NCBI GenBank assembly: GCA_041920415.1 | Contig: JBHGYD010000043.1 | Coordinates: 1 to 57,264 of the forward strand | Direction of reading: 5' to 3' | Length of the DNA stretch: 57,264 nt | Source: JBHGYD01 sp041920415 | GTDB taxonomy: Bacteria > Bacillota > Bacilli > Bacillales > Anoxybacillaceae | Shown here: one piece after another, positions 43,255-51,715 of the stretch | Numbering within the stretch: the stretch's first letter is position 1 | How the letters are laid out: each line of letters begins with the position of its first letter | Notes under the pieces: model-generated | The model's database searches: none | Told to the model about the DNA's origin: nothing | Seen by the model: only the letters and a program-made list of their open reading frames with translations | Translations under genes and position numbers: made by a program

Positions 43255-43285
43255 GAGGTTTGGGGAAGTAGATTCCCTCTACCTC
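43255..43285 (+). other. Stem-loop between secY and adk
   Basis: GAGGT (43255-43259) pairs with ACCTC (43281-43285), and inside GGGGAA (43262-43267) pairs with TTCCCT (43273-43278), apart from one G-T pair. It begins right after the secY stop. There is no T run, so it is likely an mRNA processing or stability element. Confidence 0.6.
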
Positions 43286-43309
43286 ACATAGAGCTGAGGG
43301 GGAACTATG

Positions 43310-43960
43310 ATGAATTTAGTTTTAATGGGGTTGCCGGGTGCTGGAAAAGGCACTCAAGCAGAAAAAATTGTTAAGAAATATGGGATTCCTCATATTTCGA
43401 CTGGTGACATGTTCCGCGCGGCCATTAAAGAAGGAACAGCATTAGGATTACAAGCTAAGGCGTATATGGACCGCGGAGATCTTGTACCAGACGAAGTAAC
43501 GATCGGAATCGTTCGTGAACGCTTAAGCAAAGACGATTGTCAAAAAGGATTTTTGCTTGATGGGTTCCCACGAACAGTAGCTCAAGCGGAAGCGTTGGAA
43601 AACATTCTGGCTGAATTGAATCGCTCTATCGACTATGTCATTAATATTGAAGTAGATAGAGGGATTTTAATGGAGCGTTTAACAGGAAGACGTATTTGTA
43701 AAGATTGCGGTGCCACATATCATTTAGTGTTTAATCCGCCTGCTCAACCGGGCGTTTGCGATAAGTGCGGCGGTGAACTTTATCAACGCGCGGATGACAA
43801 TGAAGAAACAGTTGCAAATCGCCTTGAAGTGAATGTAAAACAAACGAAACCATTGCTTGATTTTTACGGAGCAAAAGGTTATTTACGTAATATTAATGGG
43901 CAACAAGAAATCGATAAAGTATTTGCGGATATTTGTGAACTGCTTGGGGGCCTACAATAA
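43310..43960 (+). CDS. adk: Adenylate kinase
   Basis: Interconverts 2 ADP with ATP and AMP; 216 residues, the long form with a LID. The P-loop is GLPGAGKGTQ at residues 7-16. The LID carries CKDC (near 130) and CDKC (near 150), four cysteines that bind zinc, as in Geobacillus rather than B. subtilis, where one ligand is Asp. DGFPRTVAQAEAL is the AMP-site signature. ATG at 43310 gives MNLVLMG after GAGGGGGA; an ATG at 43307 is possible. Confidence 0.97.
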   Translation: MNLVLMGLPGAGKGTQAEKIVKKYGIPHISTGDMFRAAIKEGTALGLQAKAYMDRGDLVPDEVTIGIVRERLSKDDCQKGFLLDGFPRTVAQAEALENILAELNRSIDYVINIEVDRGILMERLTGRRICKDCGATYHLVFNPPAQPGVCDKCGGELYQRADDNEETVANRLEVNVKQTKPLLDFYGAKGYLRNINGQQEIDKVFADICELLGGLQ

Positions 43961-44706
43961 TGATTATTTGTAAAACCCCGCGTGAAATTGAAATCATGCG
44001 TGAAGCTGGGCGAATCGTTGCTTTGACTCACCAAGAGTTAAAGAAATATGTAAAGCCCGGGATTACAACAAAAGAACTAGATCATATTGCTGAAACTGTG
44101 ATTCGTCAATATGGAGCAATTCCTTCCTTTAAAGGATACAATGGGTTTCCGGGAAGCATTTGTGCTTCTGTTAATGAAGAACTTGTTCACGGCATCCCTA
44201 GTAACCGAGTTTTGAAGGAAGGCGATATCATTAGTATTGATATTGGTGCTCAATATAATGGATATCACGCAGATTCAGCTTGGACGTATCCTGTCGGTGA
44301 AATTGCCGAGGAAACAAAAAAACTTCTTGAGGTAACGGAACAATCGTTATATAAAGGGCTACAGGAAGCAAAACCTGGTGCTCGCTTATCTAATATCTCT
44401 CATGCGATTCAAACATACGTGGAATCGTATAACTTTTCGATCGTTCGTGAGTATGTTGGACATGGAATTGGTCAAAACTTACATGAAGACCCGCAAATTC
44501 CACATTATGGTCCACCGAATAAAGGACCAAGATTAAAACCAGGAATGGTTTTATGCATTGAACCGATGGTGAATGCGGGAAGTCGTTATGTAAGAACACT
44601 TGAAGATGATTGGACAGTTGTGACAGTAGACGGAAAAATGTGTGCTCATTTCGAGCATACAATCGCCATTACAGAGACCGGCTATGAAATTTTAACTACC
44701 CTCTAA
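43960..44706 (+). CDS. map: Methionine aminopeptidase, type I
   Basis: Removes the initiator Met from nascent proteins; 248 residues. The metal ligands are in ISIDIGAQYNGYHADSAW (two Asp), VGHGIGQNLHEDPQIPHYG (His) and IEPMV with a later Glu (FEHTIAITETG). The N-terminus MIICKTPREIEIMREAG matches relatives. The start overlaps the adk stop by one base. It stands among ribosome genes because its substrate is the new peptide. Confidence 0.97.
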   Translation: MIICKTPREIEIMREAGRIVALTHQELKKYVKPGITTKELDHIAETVIRQYGAIPSFKGYNGFPGSICASVNEELVHGIPSNRVLKEGDIISIDIGAQYNGYHADSAWTYPVGEIAEETKKLLEVTEQSLYKGLQEAKPGARLSNISHAIQTYVESYNFSIVREYVGHGIGQNLHEDPQIPHYGPPNKGPRLKPGMVLCIEPMVNAGSRYVRTLEDDWTVVTVDGKMCAHFEHTIAITETGYEILTTL

Positions 44707-44721
44707 TCGAAGGTGAGATGA

Positions 44722-45054
44722 TTGAAAAATTGCTCACCATGTCAAGTCGGACAAATTGTGTTAATCACACATGGTCGTGAAGCAGGGCAATATGCTGTCG
44801 TTGTTGGAATAGTTGATGAACGATTTGTTCTACTTGCCGATGGAAGTAGGCGGAAATTTGATTTTCCAAAGCGGAAAAATGTACAGCACATTCAGTTGCT
44901 TGACTACATTTCCTTGGAAGTCCAAAACAGCATTATTGAAACTGGTCGTGTGACAAACGGCAAATTACGTTATGCATTAACGAAGTTTGCCAATGAATAT
45001 GTTACTGATTCGAAGAAGGGAGAGCCGATCCATGGCGAAGGACGATGTAATTGA
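44722..45054 (+). CDS. ybzG: YbzG-like KOW-domain RNA-binding protein
   Basis: A 110-residue protein of unknown role with a KOW-type N-terminus (VGQIVLITHGREAGQYAVVVG), related to the L14e/KOW family seen after map in Bacillus and other Firmicutes. It uses TTG at 44722, after AAGGTGAG. The remainder is charged, with RRKFDFPKRKNVQHIQLLDY. Its last 23 bases overlap infA, so the two are tightly coupled. Function is not known to me; RNA or ribosome binding is inference from the KOW fold. Confidence 0.85.
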   Translation: MKNCSPCQVGQIVLITHGREAGQYAVVVGIVDERFVLLADGSRRKFDFPKRKNVQHIQLLDYISLEVQNSIIETGRVTNGKLRYALTKFANEYVTDSKKGEPIHGEGRCN

Positions 45055-45250
45055 AGTGGAAGGTACAGTTGTTGAAACTTTACCGAATGCAATGTTTAGG
45101 GTTGAACTTGAAAATGGTCATACGGTTTTAGCACACGTTTCTGGTAAAATTCGCATGCATTTCATTCGTATTTTACCTGGAGATAAAGTTACGGTAGAAT
45201 TATCTCCATACGATTTAACTCGCGGTAGAATTACGTATCGCTATAAATAA
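45032..45250 (+). CDS. infA: Translation initiation factor IF-1
   Basis: An OB-fold factor that blocks the A site during initiation; 72 residues. The ATG at 45032 follows AAGGGAGAG within the end of ybzG and gives MAKDDVIEVEGTVVETLPN. Signatures LENGHTVLAHVSGKIRMHFI and LSPYDLTRGRITYRYK are intact. Upstream in-frame ATGs lie deep inside ybzG and lack a site. rpmJ follows after 32 bases. Confidence 0.98.
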   Translation: MAKDDVIEVEGTVVETLPNAMFRVELENGHTVLAHVSGKIRMHFIRILPGDKVTVELSPYDLTRGRITYRYK

Positions 45251-45282
45251 TGAGTACTCCGCACTAACAAGGAGGTAAGAAC

Positions 45283-45396
45283 ATGAAAGTCAGACCATCA
45301 GTTAAACCAATCTGCGAAAAATGCAAAGTCATTCGTAGAAGAGGAAAAGTCATGGTTATTTGCGAAAATCCAAAACATAAACAAAAACAAGGGTAA
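45283..45396 (+). CDS. rpmJ: Ribosomal protein L36, zinc-binding form
   Basis: The smallest large-subunit protein, 37 residues. The zinc ribbon ligands are Cys11, Cys14, Cys27 and His32 (CEKC, then CENPKH). The sequence starts [24 protein letters not shown] precedes the ATG. It lies between infA and rpsM, the invariant place in Bacillaceae. The intact zinc ligands make this the C+ form. Confidence 0.98.
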
Positions 45397-45418
45397 TTTT
45401 TAAGGAGGTGTATATAAT

Positions 45419-45784
45419 ATGGCACGTATTGCAGGTGTAGATATTCCTCGTGATAAACGCGTAGTTATCTCTTTAACATACATTTATGGTATCGGTAAAT
45501 CAACTGCACAAAAAATTCTAGCAGAAGCAGGTGTTTCTGAAGACACTCGCGTTCGTGATTTAACAGAAGAAGAATTAGGAAAAATTCGTGAAATCGTTGA
45601 TCGTCTAAAAGTGGAAGGAGATCTTCGTCGCGAAGTATCTTTAAACATTAAACGCTTAATGGAAATCGGCTGCTATCGTGGTCTTCGTCATCGTCGTGGC
45701 TTACCAGTTCGCGGTCAAAATACGAAAAACAATGCTCGTACACGTAAAGGTCCACGCCGTACGGTAGCGAACAAGAAAAAATAA
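45419..45784 (+). CDS. rpsM: Ribosomal protein S13
   Basis: A head protein of the small subunit that contacts P-site tRNA and bridges to L5; 121 residues. The opening ARIAGVDIPRDKRVVISLTY and the helix-two-turn-helix YGIGKSTAQKILAEAGV are signatures. The tail RGLPVRGQNTKNNARTRKGP is basic and reaches the P site. AAGGAGGTG precedes the ATG. rpsK follows after 25 bases. Confidence 0.98.
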   Translation: MARIAGVDIPRDKRVVISLTYIYGIGKSTAQKILAEAGVSEDTRVRDLTEEELGKIREIVDRLKVEGDLRREVSLNIKRLMEIGCYRGLRHRRGLPVRGQNTKNNARTRKGPRRTVANKKK

Positions 45785-45809
45785 TTAAGCAAAGGAGGTA
45801 ATTCAACGA

Positions 45810-46199
45810 ATGGCACGTAAAACAAATACACGTAAACGTCGTGTGAAAAAAAATATTGAATCCGGTATTGCTCATATTCGTTCTACATTTAACAATACAA
45901 TCGTAACAATTACTGATGTTCATGGCAACGCAATCGCTTGGTCAAGTGCTGGTGCATTGGGTTTCAAAGGTTCTCGTAAATCTACTCCATTCGCTGCGCA
46001 AATGGCTGCAGAAGCAGCTGCAAAAGCTTCAATGGAGCATGGCATGAAAACTGTTGAAGTAAACGTAAAAGGTCCTGGCGCTGGTCGTGAGGCTGCTATC
46101 CGTGCACTTCAAGCTGCTGGATTAGAGATTACAGCGATTAAAGATGTTACTCCTGTTCCACATAATGGATGCCGTCCGCCAAAACGTCGCCGTGTTTAA
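45810..46199 (+). CDS. rpsK: Ribosomal protein S11
   Basis: A platform protein near the E site; 129 residues. Signatures include IESGIAHIRSTFNNTIVTIT and VKGPGAGREAAIRALQAAGL, and the C-terminal VTPVPHNGCRPPKRRRV is invariant. AAAGGAGGTAA precedes the ATG. The 171 bases after it, before rpoA, hold a structured RNA candidate and no gene. Confidence 0.98.
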   Translation: MARKTNTRKRRVKKNIESGIAHIRSTFNNTIVTITDVHGNAIAWSSAGALGFKGSRKSTPFAAQMAAEAAAKASMEHGMKTVEVNVKGPGAGREAAIRALQAAGLEITAIKDVTPVPHNGCRPPKRRRV

Positions 46200-46200
46200 T

Positions 46201-46264
46201 TTCTCTGTATAGATTTTATATCCTTGTCAATAATGGGATATGATATCATTTTATAGCAGAGAAA
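46201..46264 (+). other. Long imperfect hairpin between rpsK and rpoA
   Basis: TTCTCTG (46201-46207) pairs with CAGAGAA (46257-46263), and TATCC (46219-46223) pairs with GGATA (46236-46240). Central AT-rich sequence is only partly paired. It could separate rpsK and rpoA expression or mark a processing site. No clear promoter was found in this gap. Confidence 0.5.
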
Positions 46265-46370
46265 TTTTACTCAGCTAATGCGCACATTCGGGAACTGATT
46301 CATGGGGGAATTTCGATTAGGCGTGTATCGTTTGGTCGGGGTTTCGACGTTTTGAAGGAGGGTATATATC

Positions 46371-47315
46371 ATGATCGAAATCGAAAAGCCAAAAATCGAG
46401 ACGGTTGAAATCAGCGAAGATGCCAAATATGGCAAATTCGTCGTTGAACCACTTGAGCGTGGATATGGTACAACTTTGGGTAACTCCTTACGTCGTATCC
46501 TATTATCCTCACTCCCTGGTGCCGCTGTGACATCTATTCAAATAGATGGTGTACTGCATGAGTTCTCAACAATTGAAGGCGTCGTAGAAGATGTGACAGC
46601 AATTATTTTAAACATAAAAAAGCTTGCGTTAAAAATTTACTCTGACGAAGAAAAGACGCTTGAAATTGATGTACAGGGTGAAGGAGTTGTCACGGCTGCT
46701 GATATTACTCACGACAGCGATGTTGAAATATTGAATCCGGACCTTCACATTGCCACGTTAGCTGAAGGTGGTCATCTTCGTATGAGGATGACAGCGAAGC
46801 GTGGACGTGGGTATACTCCAGCTGAGGCCAATAAACGCGAGGATCAGCCAATAGGTGTTATCCCTATCGATTCGATTTATACACCTGTATCACGCGTTGC
46901 TTATCAAGTGGAAAATACGCGTGTCGGTCAAGTGACGAATTATGATAAGTTAACGCTTGATGTATGGACAGACGGAAGCATTGGTCCGAAAGAAGCAGTT
47001 GCTCTTGGCGCGAAAATTTTAACAGAACATCTAAATATCTTCGTTGGTCTTACAGATGAAGCACAAAATGCGGAAATTATGGTTGAAAAAGAAGAAGACC
47101 AAAAAGAAAAAGTGCTTGAAATGACGATTGAAGAACTCGATCTTTCCGTGCGTTCTTATAACTGCTTAAAACGTGCTGGTATTAATACCGTTCAAGAGCT
47201 TGCACAAAAAACGGAAGAAGATATGATGAAAGTGCGTAACCTAGGACGGAAATCTCTTGAAGAAGTTAAAGCAAAACTTGAAGAGTTAGGTTTAGGGTTA
47301 CGCAAAGATGACTAG
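46371..47315 (+). CDS. rpoA: RNA polymerase alpha subunit
   Basis: Forms the dimer that nucleates core assembly; 314 residues. The N-terminal domain begins EKPKIETVEISEDAKYGKFV and includes PLERGYGTTLGNSLRRILLS, the dimer signature. The C-terminal domain (after about 250) has ELDLSVRSYNCLKRAGINTV and LGRKSLEEVKAKLEELGL, which contacts UP elements and activators. AAGGAGGGTA precedes the ATG. rplQ follows, ending the alpha operon. Confidence 0.98.
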   Translation: MIEIEKPKIETVEISEDAKYGKFVVEPLERGYGTTLGNSLRRILLSSLPGAAVTSIQIDGVLHEFSTIEGVVEDVTAIILNIKKLALKIYSDEEKTLEIDVQGEGVVTAADITHDSDVEILNPDLHIATLAEGGHLRMRMTAKRGRGYTPAEANKREDQPIGVIPIDSIYTPVSRVAYQVENTRVGQVTNYDKLTLDVWTDGSIGPKEAVALGAKILTEHLNIFVGLTDEAQNAEIMVEKEEDQKEKVLEMTIEELDLSVRSYNCLKRAGINTVQELAQKTEEDMMKVRNLGRKSLEEVKAKLEELGLGLRKDD

Positions 47316-47375
47316 TTAACGTTTGATTAACTAGGCATTTTCATGTTACAAGTCATTAAAAAGGAGGGACATCTC

Positions 47376-47738
47376 ATGTCATACAGAAAATTAGGACGTA
47401 CAAGCGCTCAACGTAAAGCGTTACTTCGCGACTTAGCTACGGATTTAATTATTAATGAGCGTATCGAAACGACAGAAGCTCGCGCAAAAGAATTGCGTGC
47501 TGTAGTAGAAAAAATGATTACTCTAGGAAAACGTGGTGACTTACATGCTCGTCGCCAAGCGGCTGCGTTTATCCGTAAAGAGGTAGCAAATACAGAAACA
47601 GGTCAAGATGCGATTCAAAAATTATTTAGCGATATCGCTTCACGTTACCAAGATCGCCAAGGCGGCTACACTCGTATTATGAAGCTTGGTCCACGTCGTG
47701 GCGATGGCGCTCCAATGGTTATTATTGAGCTAGTTTAA
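47376..47738 (+). CDS. rplQ: Ribosomal protein L17
   Basis: A large-subunit protein at the tunnel exit; 120 residues, the short Gram-positive form. The ATG at 47376 follows AAGGAGGGAC and gives MSYRKLGRTSAQRKALLRDL. ERIETTEARAKELRAVVEKM is the family signature. An ATG at 47343 lies before the ribosome site. A branched terminator follows, closing the alpha operon. Confidence 0.97.
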   Translation: MSYRKLGRTSAQRKALLRDLATDLIINERIETTEARAKELRAVVEKMITLGKRGDLHARRQAAAFIRKEVANTETGQDAIQKLFSDIASRYQDRQGGYTRIMKLGPRRGDGAPMVIIELV

Positions 47739-47757
47739 AACGATTCGGTTGACTAAC

Positions 47758-47804
47758 AAGGGCGAGACAGTTTATTTTGAACTGGATCTATGCCCTTTTT
47801 TTAT
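47758..47804 (+). terminator. Branched terminator after rplQ
   Basis: AAGGGC (47758-47763) pairs with GCCCTT (47792-47797), and an inner CAGTT/GAACTG hairpin sits inside. Several T residues follow. It ends the S10-spc-alpha transcript. Confidence 0.8.
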
Positions 47805-47871
47805 TTCCCTTTTAAGCTCTCTATAGTAGAGTAAAGAGTAGAGAATAGAAGAGATGAGAGGAAGAGAAACA

Positions 47872-48711
47872 GTGGGAGAAATTGCTCTATCTGTAGAAAA
47901 ACTTTTCTTTAAATATCCGAATCAGCCAGACTATGCTGTACGCAATGTCACTTTTCAAATAAAAAAAGGCGAATGGGTAGCGATTGTTGGACATAACGGT
48001 TCCGGCAAATCGACCATTGCGAAATTGCTAATCGGTCTATTAAAGCCGGAAAGCGGTGTTATTAAAATATTTGACACTATACTAGATGAAGAAACTATTT
48101 GGGACATTCGCAAGCGTGTTGGCATGGTGTTTCAAAACCCGGATAACCAGTTTGTTGGTACGACGGTTCAAGATGATGTTGCTTTTGGATTAGAAAACAA
48201 TGGCATCCCTCGTGAACAAATGATTGAAAGAGTGAAAGAAGCGATTCAACAAGTACAAATGGAAGAATTTTTACGAAAAGAACCACATCATCTTTCTGGT
48301 GGACAGAAACAGCGTGTTGCTATTGCCGGTATTATTGCGTTGCAGCCAGATATCATTATTTTGGATGAAGCGACATCAATGCTTGATCCAAAAGGACGAA
48401 GAGAAGTGTTAGACACTGTATATGGCTTGAAAAGCAAGCAAAATATTACGATTATATCAATTACTCATGATCTTGAAGAAGTTGTGAAGGCTGACAAAGT
48501 GATTGTGATGAATAAGGGAGAAGTCATGACCGAAGGGAAGCCGGAACAAATTTTTTCTTTAGGGGAGAAACTAGAGAAAATAGGATTAGACCTCCCGTTT
48601 GCGATTAAACTAAGCAATGAATTAAAAAATGCTGGTCTGCCATTGCATTCGAGCTATGTCACATTAGAGAAGTTGGTGAATGAATTATGGACATTGTATT
48701 CAAAAATGTAG
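47872..48711 (+). CDS. ecfA1: EcfA1, ATPase of energy-coupling factor transporters
   Basis: One of two ABC ATPases that power vitamin uptake through interchangeable S-components; 279 residues. Walker A is VGHNGSGKSTIAKLL near residue 35. The Q-loop is MVFQNPDNQFVGTTV. The signature is LSGGQKQRVAIAG, and Walker B is IIILDEATSMLD. I chose the GTG at 47872 for its spacing from AGGAAGA; an ATG at 47854 is possible. It overlaps ecfA2 by 25 bases. Confidence 0.95.
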   Translation: MGEIALSVEKLFFKYPNQPDYAVRNVTFQIKKGEWVAIVGHNGSGKSTIAKLLIGLLKPESGVIKIFDTILDEETIWDIRKRVGMVFQNPDNQFVGTTVQDDVAFGLENNGIPREQMIERVKEAIQQVQMEEFLRKEPHHLSGGQKQRVAIAGIIALQPDIIILDEATSMLDPKGRREVLDTVYGLKSKQNITIISITHDLEEVVKADKVIVMNKGEVMTEGKPEQIFSLGEKLEKIGLDLPFAIKLSNELKNAGLPLHSSYVTLEKLVNELWTLYSKM

Positions 48712-49562
48712 AACATATTTATCACGCCAACTCACCGTTTGCGCAACGAGCGCTGTATAATATTAATTTATCGATTAAGAGCGGCTCTTATGTAGCGATT
48801 ATTGGCCATACAGGATCAGGAAAATCGACGTTGTTACAACATTTAAATGGATTATTACAACCGACCAATGGAACGGTTACGATCGGAGAGCAAACGATTA
48901 CAAATGCTAAAAAGCCGAAACATTTAAAACCTCTACGCAAAAAAGTTGGGATTGTATTCCAATTTCCTGAACATCAACTATTTGAAGAAACTGTTGAGAA
49001 AGATATTTGTTTTGGACCAATGAATTTTGGTGTTCCAGAAGAACAAGCGAAAAAGAAAGCTAGAGAACTACTTTCGCTAGTGGGACTTCCTGAGGAAGTG
49101 TTAACAAAGTCTCCTTTTGATTTAAGCGGTGGACAAATGCGTCGTGTAGCAATTGCTGGCGTACTTGCGATGGAACCAGATGTTATTGTGTTAGACGAAC
49201 CAACGGCAGGTCTAGACCCTAGAGGCCGAAAAGAAATTATGGAAATGTTTTATCGCCTCCATCAAGAGAAACAACTTACTACCATCTTAGTAACACATAG
49301 CATGGAAGATGCAGCGAAATACGCCGATTATATTATTGTTATGCATAAAGGAACCGTATGGAAAACAGGTACTCCACAACAGATTTTTAGTGAAATAGAT
49401 ACGTTGTTACAACTTGGTTTAGATGTGCCAGAAACGGTGTTATTTAAACGGAAACTCGAGGAGAAAATCGGACTAGAGATTCCTTCACCGTGTTTAACGA
49501 TCGAACAAGTTGTTGAAGGAGTAAAAAAGCTATTTTCTAGGGTGAATCACGATGATAAATAG
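48687..49562 (+). CDS. ecfA2: EcfA2, ATPase of energy-coupling factor transporters
   Basis: The second ABC ATPase of the ECF module; 291 residues. Walker A is IGHTGSGKSTLLQHL near residue 37. The Q-loop is GIVFQFPEHQLFEETV, typical of the A2 type. The signature is LSGGQMRRVAIAG and Walker B is VIVLDEPTAGLD. It overlaps ecfA1 by 25 bases and ecfT by 11, so the three are made together. No S-component gene is in the window. Confidence 0.96.
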   Translation: MDIVFKNVEHIYHANSPFAQRALYNINLSIKSGSYVAIIGHTGSGKSTLLQHLNGLLQPTNGTVTIGEQTITNAKKPKHLKPLRKKVGIVFQFPEHQLFEETVEKDICFGPMNFGVPEEQAKKKARELLSLVGLPEEVLTKSPFDLSGGQMRRVAIAGVLAMEPDVIVLDEPTAGLDPRGRKEIMEMFYRLHQEKQLTTILVTHSMEDAAKYADYIIVMHKGTVWKTGTPQQIFSEIDTLLQLGLDVPETVLFKRKLEEKIGLEIPSPCLTIEQVVEGVKKLFSRVNHDDK

Positions 49563-50349
49563 TATGATTATTGGAAAATATGTACCTGGCGATTCCGTTA
49601 TTCACCGCATGGATCCCCGTGCAAAGCTGTTGCTTATTTTTATCTATGTATTTATCGTTTTTTTAGCGAATAATAGCATCACTTATGCTATTTTGACGAT
49701 TTTTACGTTCACGCTTCTTGCTTTATCACGAGTTCCGATTTCCTTTATTTTAAGAGGATTAAAACCGATTCTGTGGATTGTGTTATTTACGTTTTTATTG
49801 CATGTCTTGATGACCAAAGAAGGGAATTTGCTTTATCAAGTAGGAGGATTTTCCATTTATGAAGGCGGCGTGAAACAAGGGATTTTTATTTCTCTCCGTT
49901 TTCTCTTATTCATTATGATAACGACATTGTTAACGCTGACGACGACACCTATCGAGGTAACAGATGGGGTAGAAAGCCTTCTTGCACCGTTAAAAAAGCT
50001 TAATGTCCCTGTTCACGAGCTTGCTTTAATGATGTCGATCTCGCTCCGATTTATTCCTACGTTAATGGAGGAAACAGAGAAAATCATGAAAGCACAAGCA
50101 GCGCGAGGGGTTGATTTTTCCGGCGGTTCGTTTTCTGAAAGAGTAAAAGCAATTGTATCTTTATTAGTTCCTTTATTTATCAATTCGTTTAAGCGTGCCG
50201 AAGAGTTAGCAACAGCGATGGAGGCGCGAGGATATCGCGGTGGAGAAGGAAGAACGAAATTTCGTTTATTAACATGGAAGTGGATGGATACTTCCTTCCT
50301 TGTTTCCGTTGTTTTATTAGCGATTGTTTTGTTCGTATTACGCTCGTAG
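49552..50349 (+). CDS. ecfT: EcfT, transmembrane subunit of ECF transporters
   Basis: The membrane scaffold linking the two ATPases to vitamin-binding S-components; 265 residues. About five to six hydrophobic helices are visible (KLLLIFIYVFIVFLANNSI and others). Two Ala-Arg-Gly motifs in coupling helices, AQAARGVDFSGG and AMEARGYRGGEG, are the ATPase contacts. The C-terminus is a hydrophobic helix (SFLVSVVLLAIVLFVL). Overlap with ecfA2 supports a single operon with truA. Confidence 0.96.
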   Translation: MINSMIIGKYVPGDSVIHRMDPRAKLLLIFIYVFIVFLANNSITYAILTIFTFTLLALSRVPISFILRGLKPILWIVLFTFLLHVLMTKEGNLLYQVGGFSIYEGGVKQGIFISLRFLLFIMITTLLTLTTTPIEVTDGVESLLAPLKKLNVPVHELALMMSISLRFIPTLMEETEKIMKAQAARGVDFSGGSFSERVKAIVSLLVPLFINSFKRAEELATAMEARGYRGGEGRTKFRLLTWKWMDTSFLVSVVLLAIVLFVLRS

Positions 50350-50362
50350 TGGGGAATGAAAA

Positions 50363-51106
50363 ATGAAAAGGTTAAAATGTACTATTTCTTATGATGGCAC
50401 TCATTTTGCCGGCTACCAAGTTCAGCCGAATAAACGAACGGTACAAGGAGAATTAGAGCATGTCTTAGCAAAAATGCATAAAGGCGAAGCGATTCGCGTA
50501 GTTGCTTCGGGGAGAACGGATGCGGGTGTTCATGCATACGGACAAGTGATTCATTTTGATTCTCCTTTACAGCTTTCAACGGATGGATGGAAAAAAGCAT
50601 TAAATGCGCTATTATCAGATGATATTGTCATACGGGAAGTGCAAGAAGTCGATTTCTCTTTCCATGCCCGGTTCAGTGCCGTTTCGAAAGAGTATCGCTA
50701 TAAAATAAGAACCGCCCAAGAACGAGATGTATTTTCGCGCCATTATTATTATCACTATCCATATTCACTTGATTATGAGGCGATGAGGCAAGCGCTGCAA
50801 TTGGTAAAGGGAACTCATGATTTTACAAGTTTTTGTTCGGCAAAGACAGAAATAGAGGATCGAGTGCGCACCATTTACGAGGCTAACGTCATTTTGGCTA
50901 ATGACGAACTTGAATTTCAGTTCATAGGGAATGGTTTTCTTTATAATATGGTGCGAATTCTTGTTGGAACGATGCTTGAGATTGGACAAGGAAAAAGAAA
51001 ATGGGATTGTATTCCTTCCATTTTAGAAGGAAAAGATCGCCGTCTTGCTGGGAAAACAGCACCACCCCATGGGTTATATTTATGGAACGTTTACTATGAC
51101 AACTAA
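50363..51106 (+). CDS. truA: tRNA pseudouridine synthase A
   Basis: Makes pseudouridine at positions 38-40 of many tRNAs; 247 residues. The catalytic Asp is Asp53 in ASGRTDAGVHAYGQ. Substrate-loop signatures RFSAVSKEYRY and HDFTSFCS are intact, as is the C-terminal FLYNMVRILVGTML. It follows ecfT by 13 bases. The 150-base gap after it carries the rplM promoter and the L13 leader. Confidence 0.97.
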   Translation: MKRLKCTISYDGTHFAGYQVQPNKRTVQGELEHVLAKMHKGEAIRVVASGRTDAGVHAYGQVIHFDSPLQLSTDGWKKALNALLSDDIVIREVQEVDFSFHARFSAVSKEYRYKIRTAQERDVFSRHYYYHYPYSLDYEAMRQALQLVKGTHDFTSFCSAKTEIEDRVRTIYEANVILANDELEFQFIGNGFLYNMVRILVGTMLEIGQGKRKWDCIPSILEGKDRRLAGKTAPPHGLYLWNVYYDN

Positions 51107-51124
51107 TCCTGGTGTAACATTTTC

Positions 51125-51153
51125 TTGACATTGGTAGTTGAAAGAGATATTAT
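51125..51153 (+). promoter_or_regulatory. Promoter of rplM-rpsI
   Basis: TTGACA (51125-51130) and TATTAT (51148-51153), with 17 bases between. Transcription would begin near 51160, just before the L13 leader. Confidence 0.8.
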
Positions 51154-51164
51154 ATCATATGGTA

Positions 51165-51220
51165 TGTATTTTAAAACCACGATTAGCCCCGGAAAATAAT
51201 CGTGTTGAAATAAATATATA
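51165..51220 (+). promoter_or_regulatory. L13 leader
   Basis: The stem CACGATTA (51178-51185) pairs with TAATCGTG (51197-51204) around GCCCCGGAAAA. The pattern and its position match the L13 leader of Bacillus, thought to allow autoregulation by L13. The identification is from remembered leader structure. Confidence 0.75.
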
Positions 51221-51256
51221 ACGTTTCGTTCATTTTTTATTTTAGGAGGGAAAATC

Positions 51257-51694
51257 ATGCGTACAACTTATATGGCGAAGCCAAACGAAGTAGAACGTAA
51301 ATGGTACGTTGTTGACGCTGAAGGCAAAACGTTAGGTCGTCTTGCAAGCGAAGTTGCGGCGATTTTACGCGGCAAACATAAACCAACTTATACACCACAT
51401 GTAGACACTGGTGATCATGTCATTATCATCAATGCAGAAAAAATCGAGTTAACTGGTAAAAAACTAACAGATAAATTGTATTATCGTCACAGCTTACATC
51501 CAGGCGGATTAAAAGTAAGAACAGCGCTTGAAATGCGTACGAACTATCCTGAAAAAATGCTTGAATTAGCGGTTCGCGGTATGCTTCCAAAAGGTCGTCT
51601 TGGCCGTCAAATGTTCAAAAAATTACACGTTTACAGAGGAAGCGAACATCCACATCAAGCACAAAAACCAGAAGTTTACGAACTTCGCGGATAA
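51257..51694 (+). CDS. rplM: Ribosomal protein L13
   Basis: An early-assembly large-subunit protein; 145 residues. It begins MRTTYMAKPNEVERKWYVVD as in Bacillus. The segments GRLASEVAAILRGKHKPTYT and GDHVIIINAEKIELTGKKL are signatures, and RGMLPKGRLGRQMFKKLHVY is the C-terminal motif. TAGGAGGGA precedes the ATG. It is always followed by rpsI. Confidence 0.98.
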   Translation: MRTTYMAKPNEVERKWYVVDAEGKTLGRLASEVAAILRGKHKPTYTPHVDTGDHVIIINAEKIELTGKKLTDKLYYRHSLHPGGLKVRTALEMRTNYPEKMLELAVRGMLPKGRLGRQMFKKLHVYRGSEHPHQAQKPEVYELRG

Positions 51695-51715
51695 TCGATT
51701 AAGGAGGGTATTATT

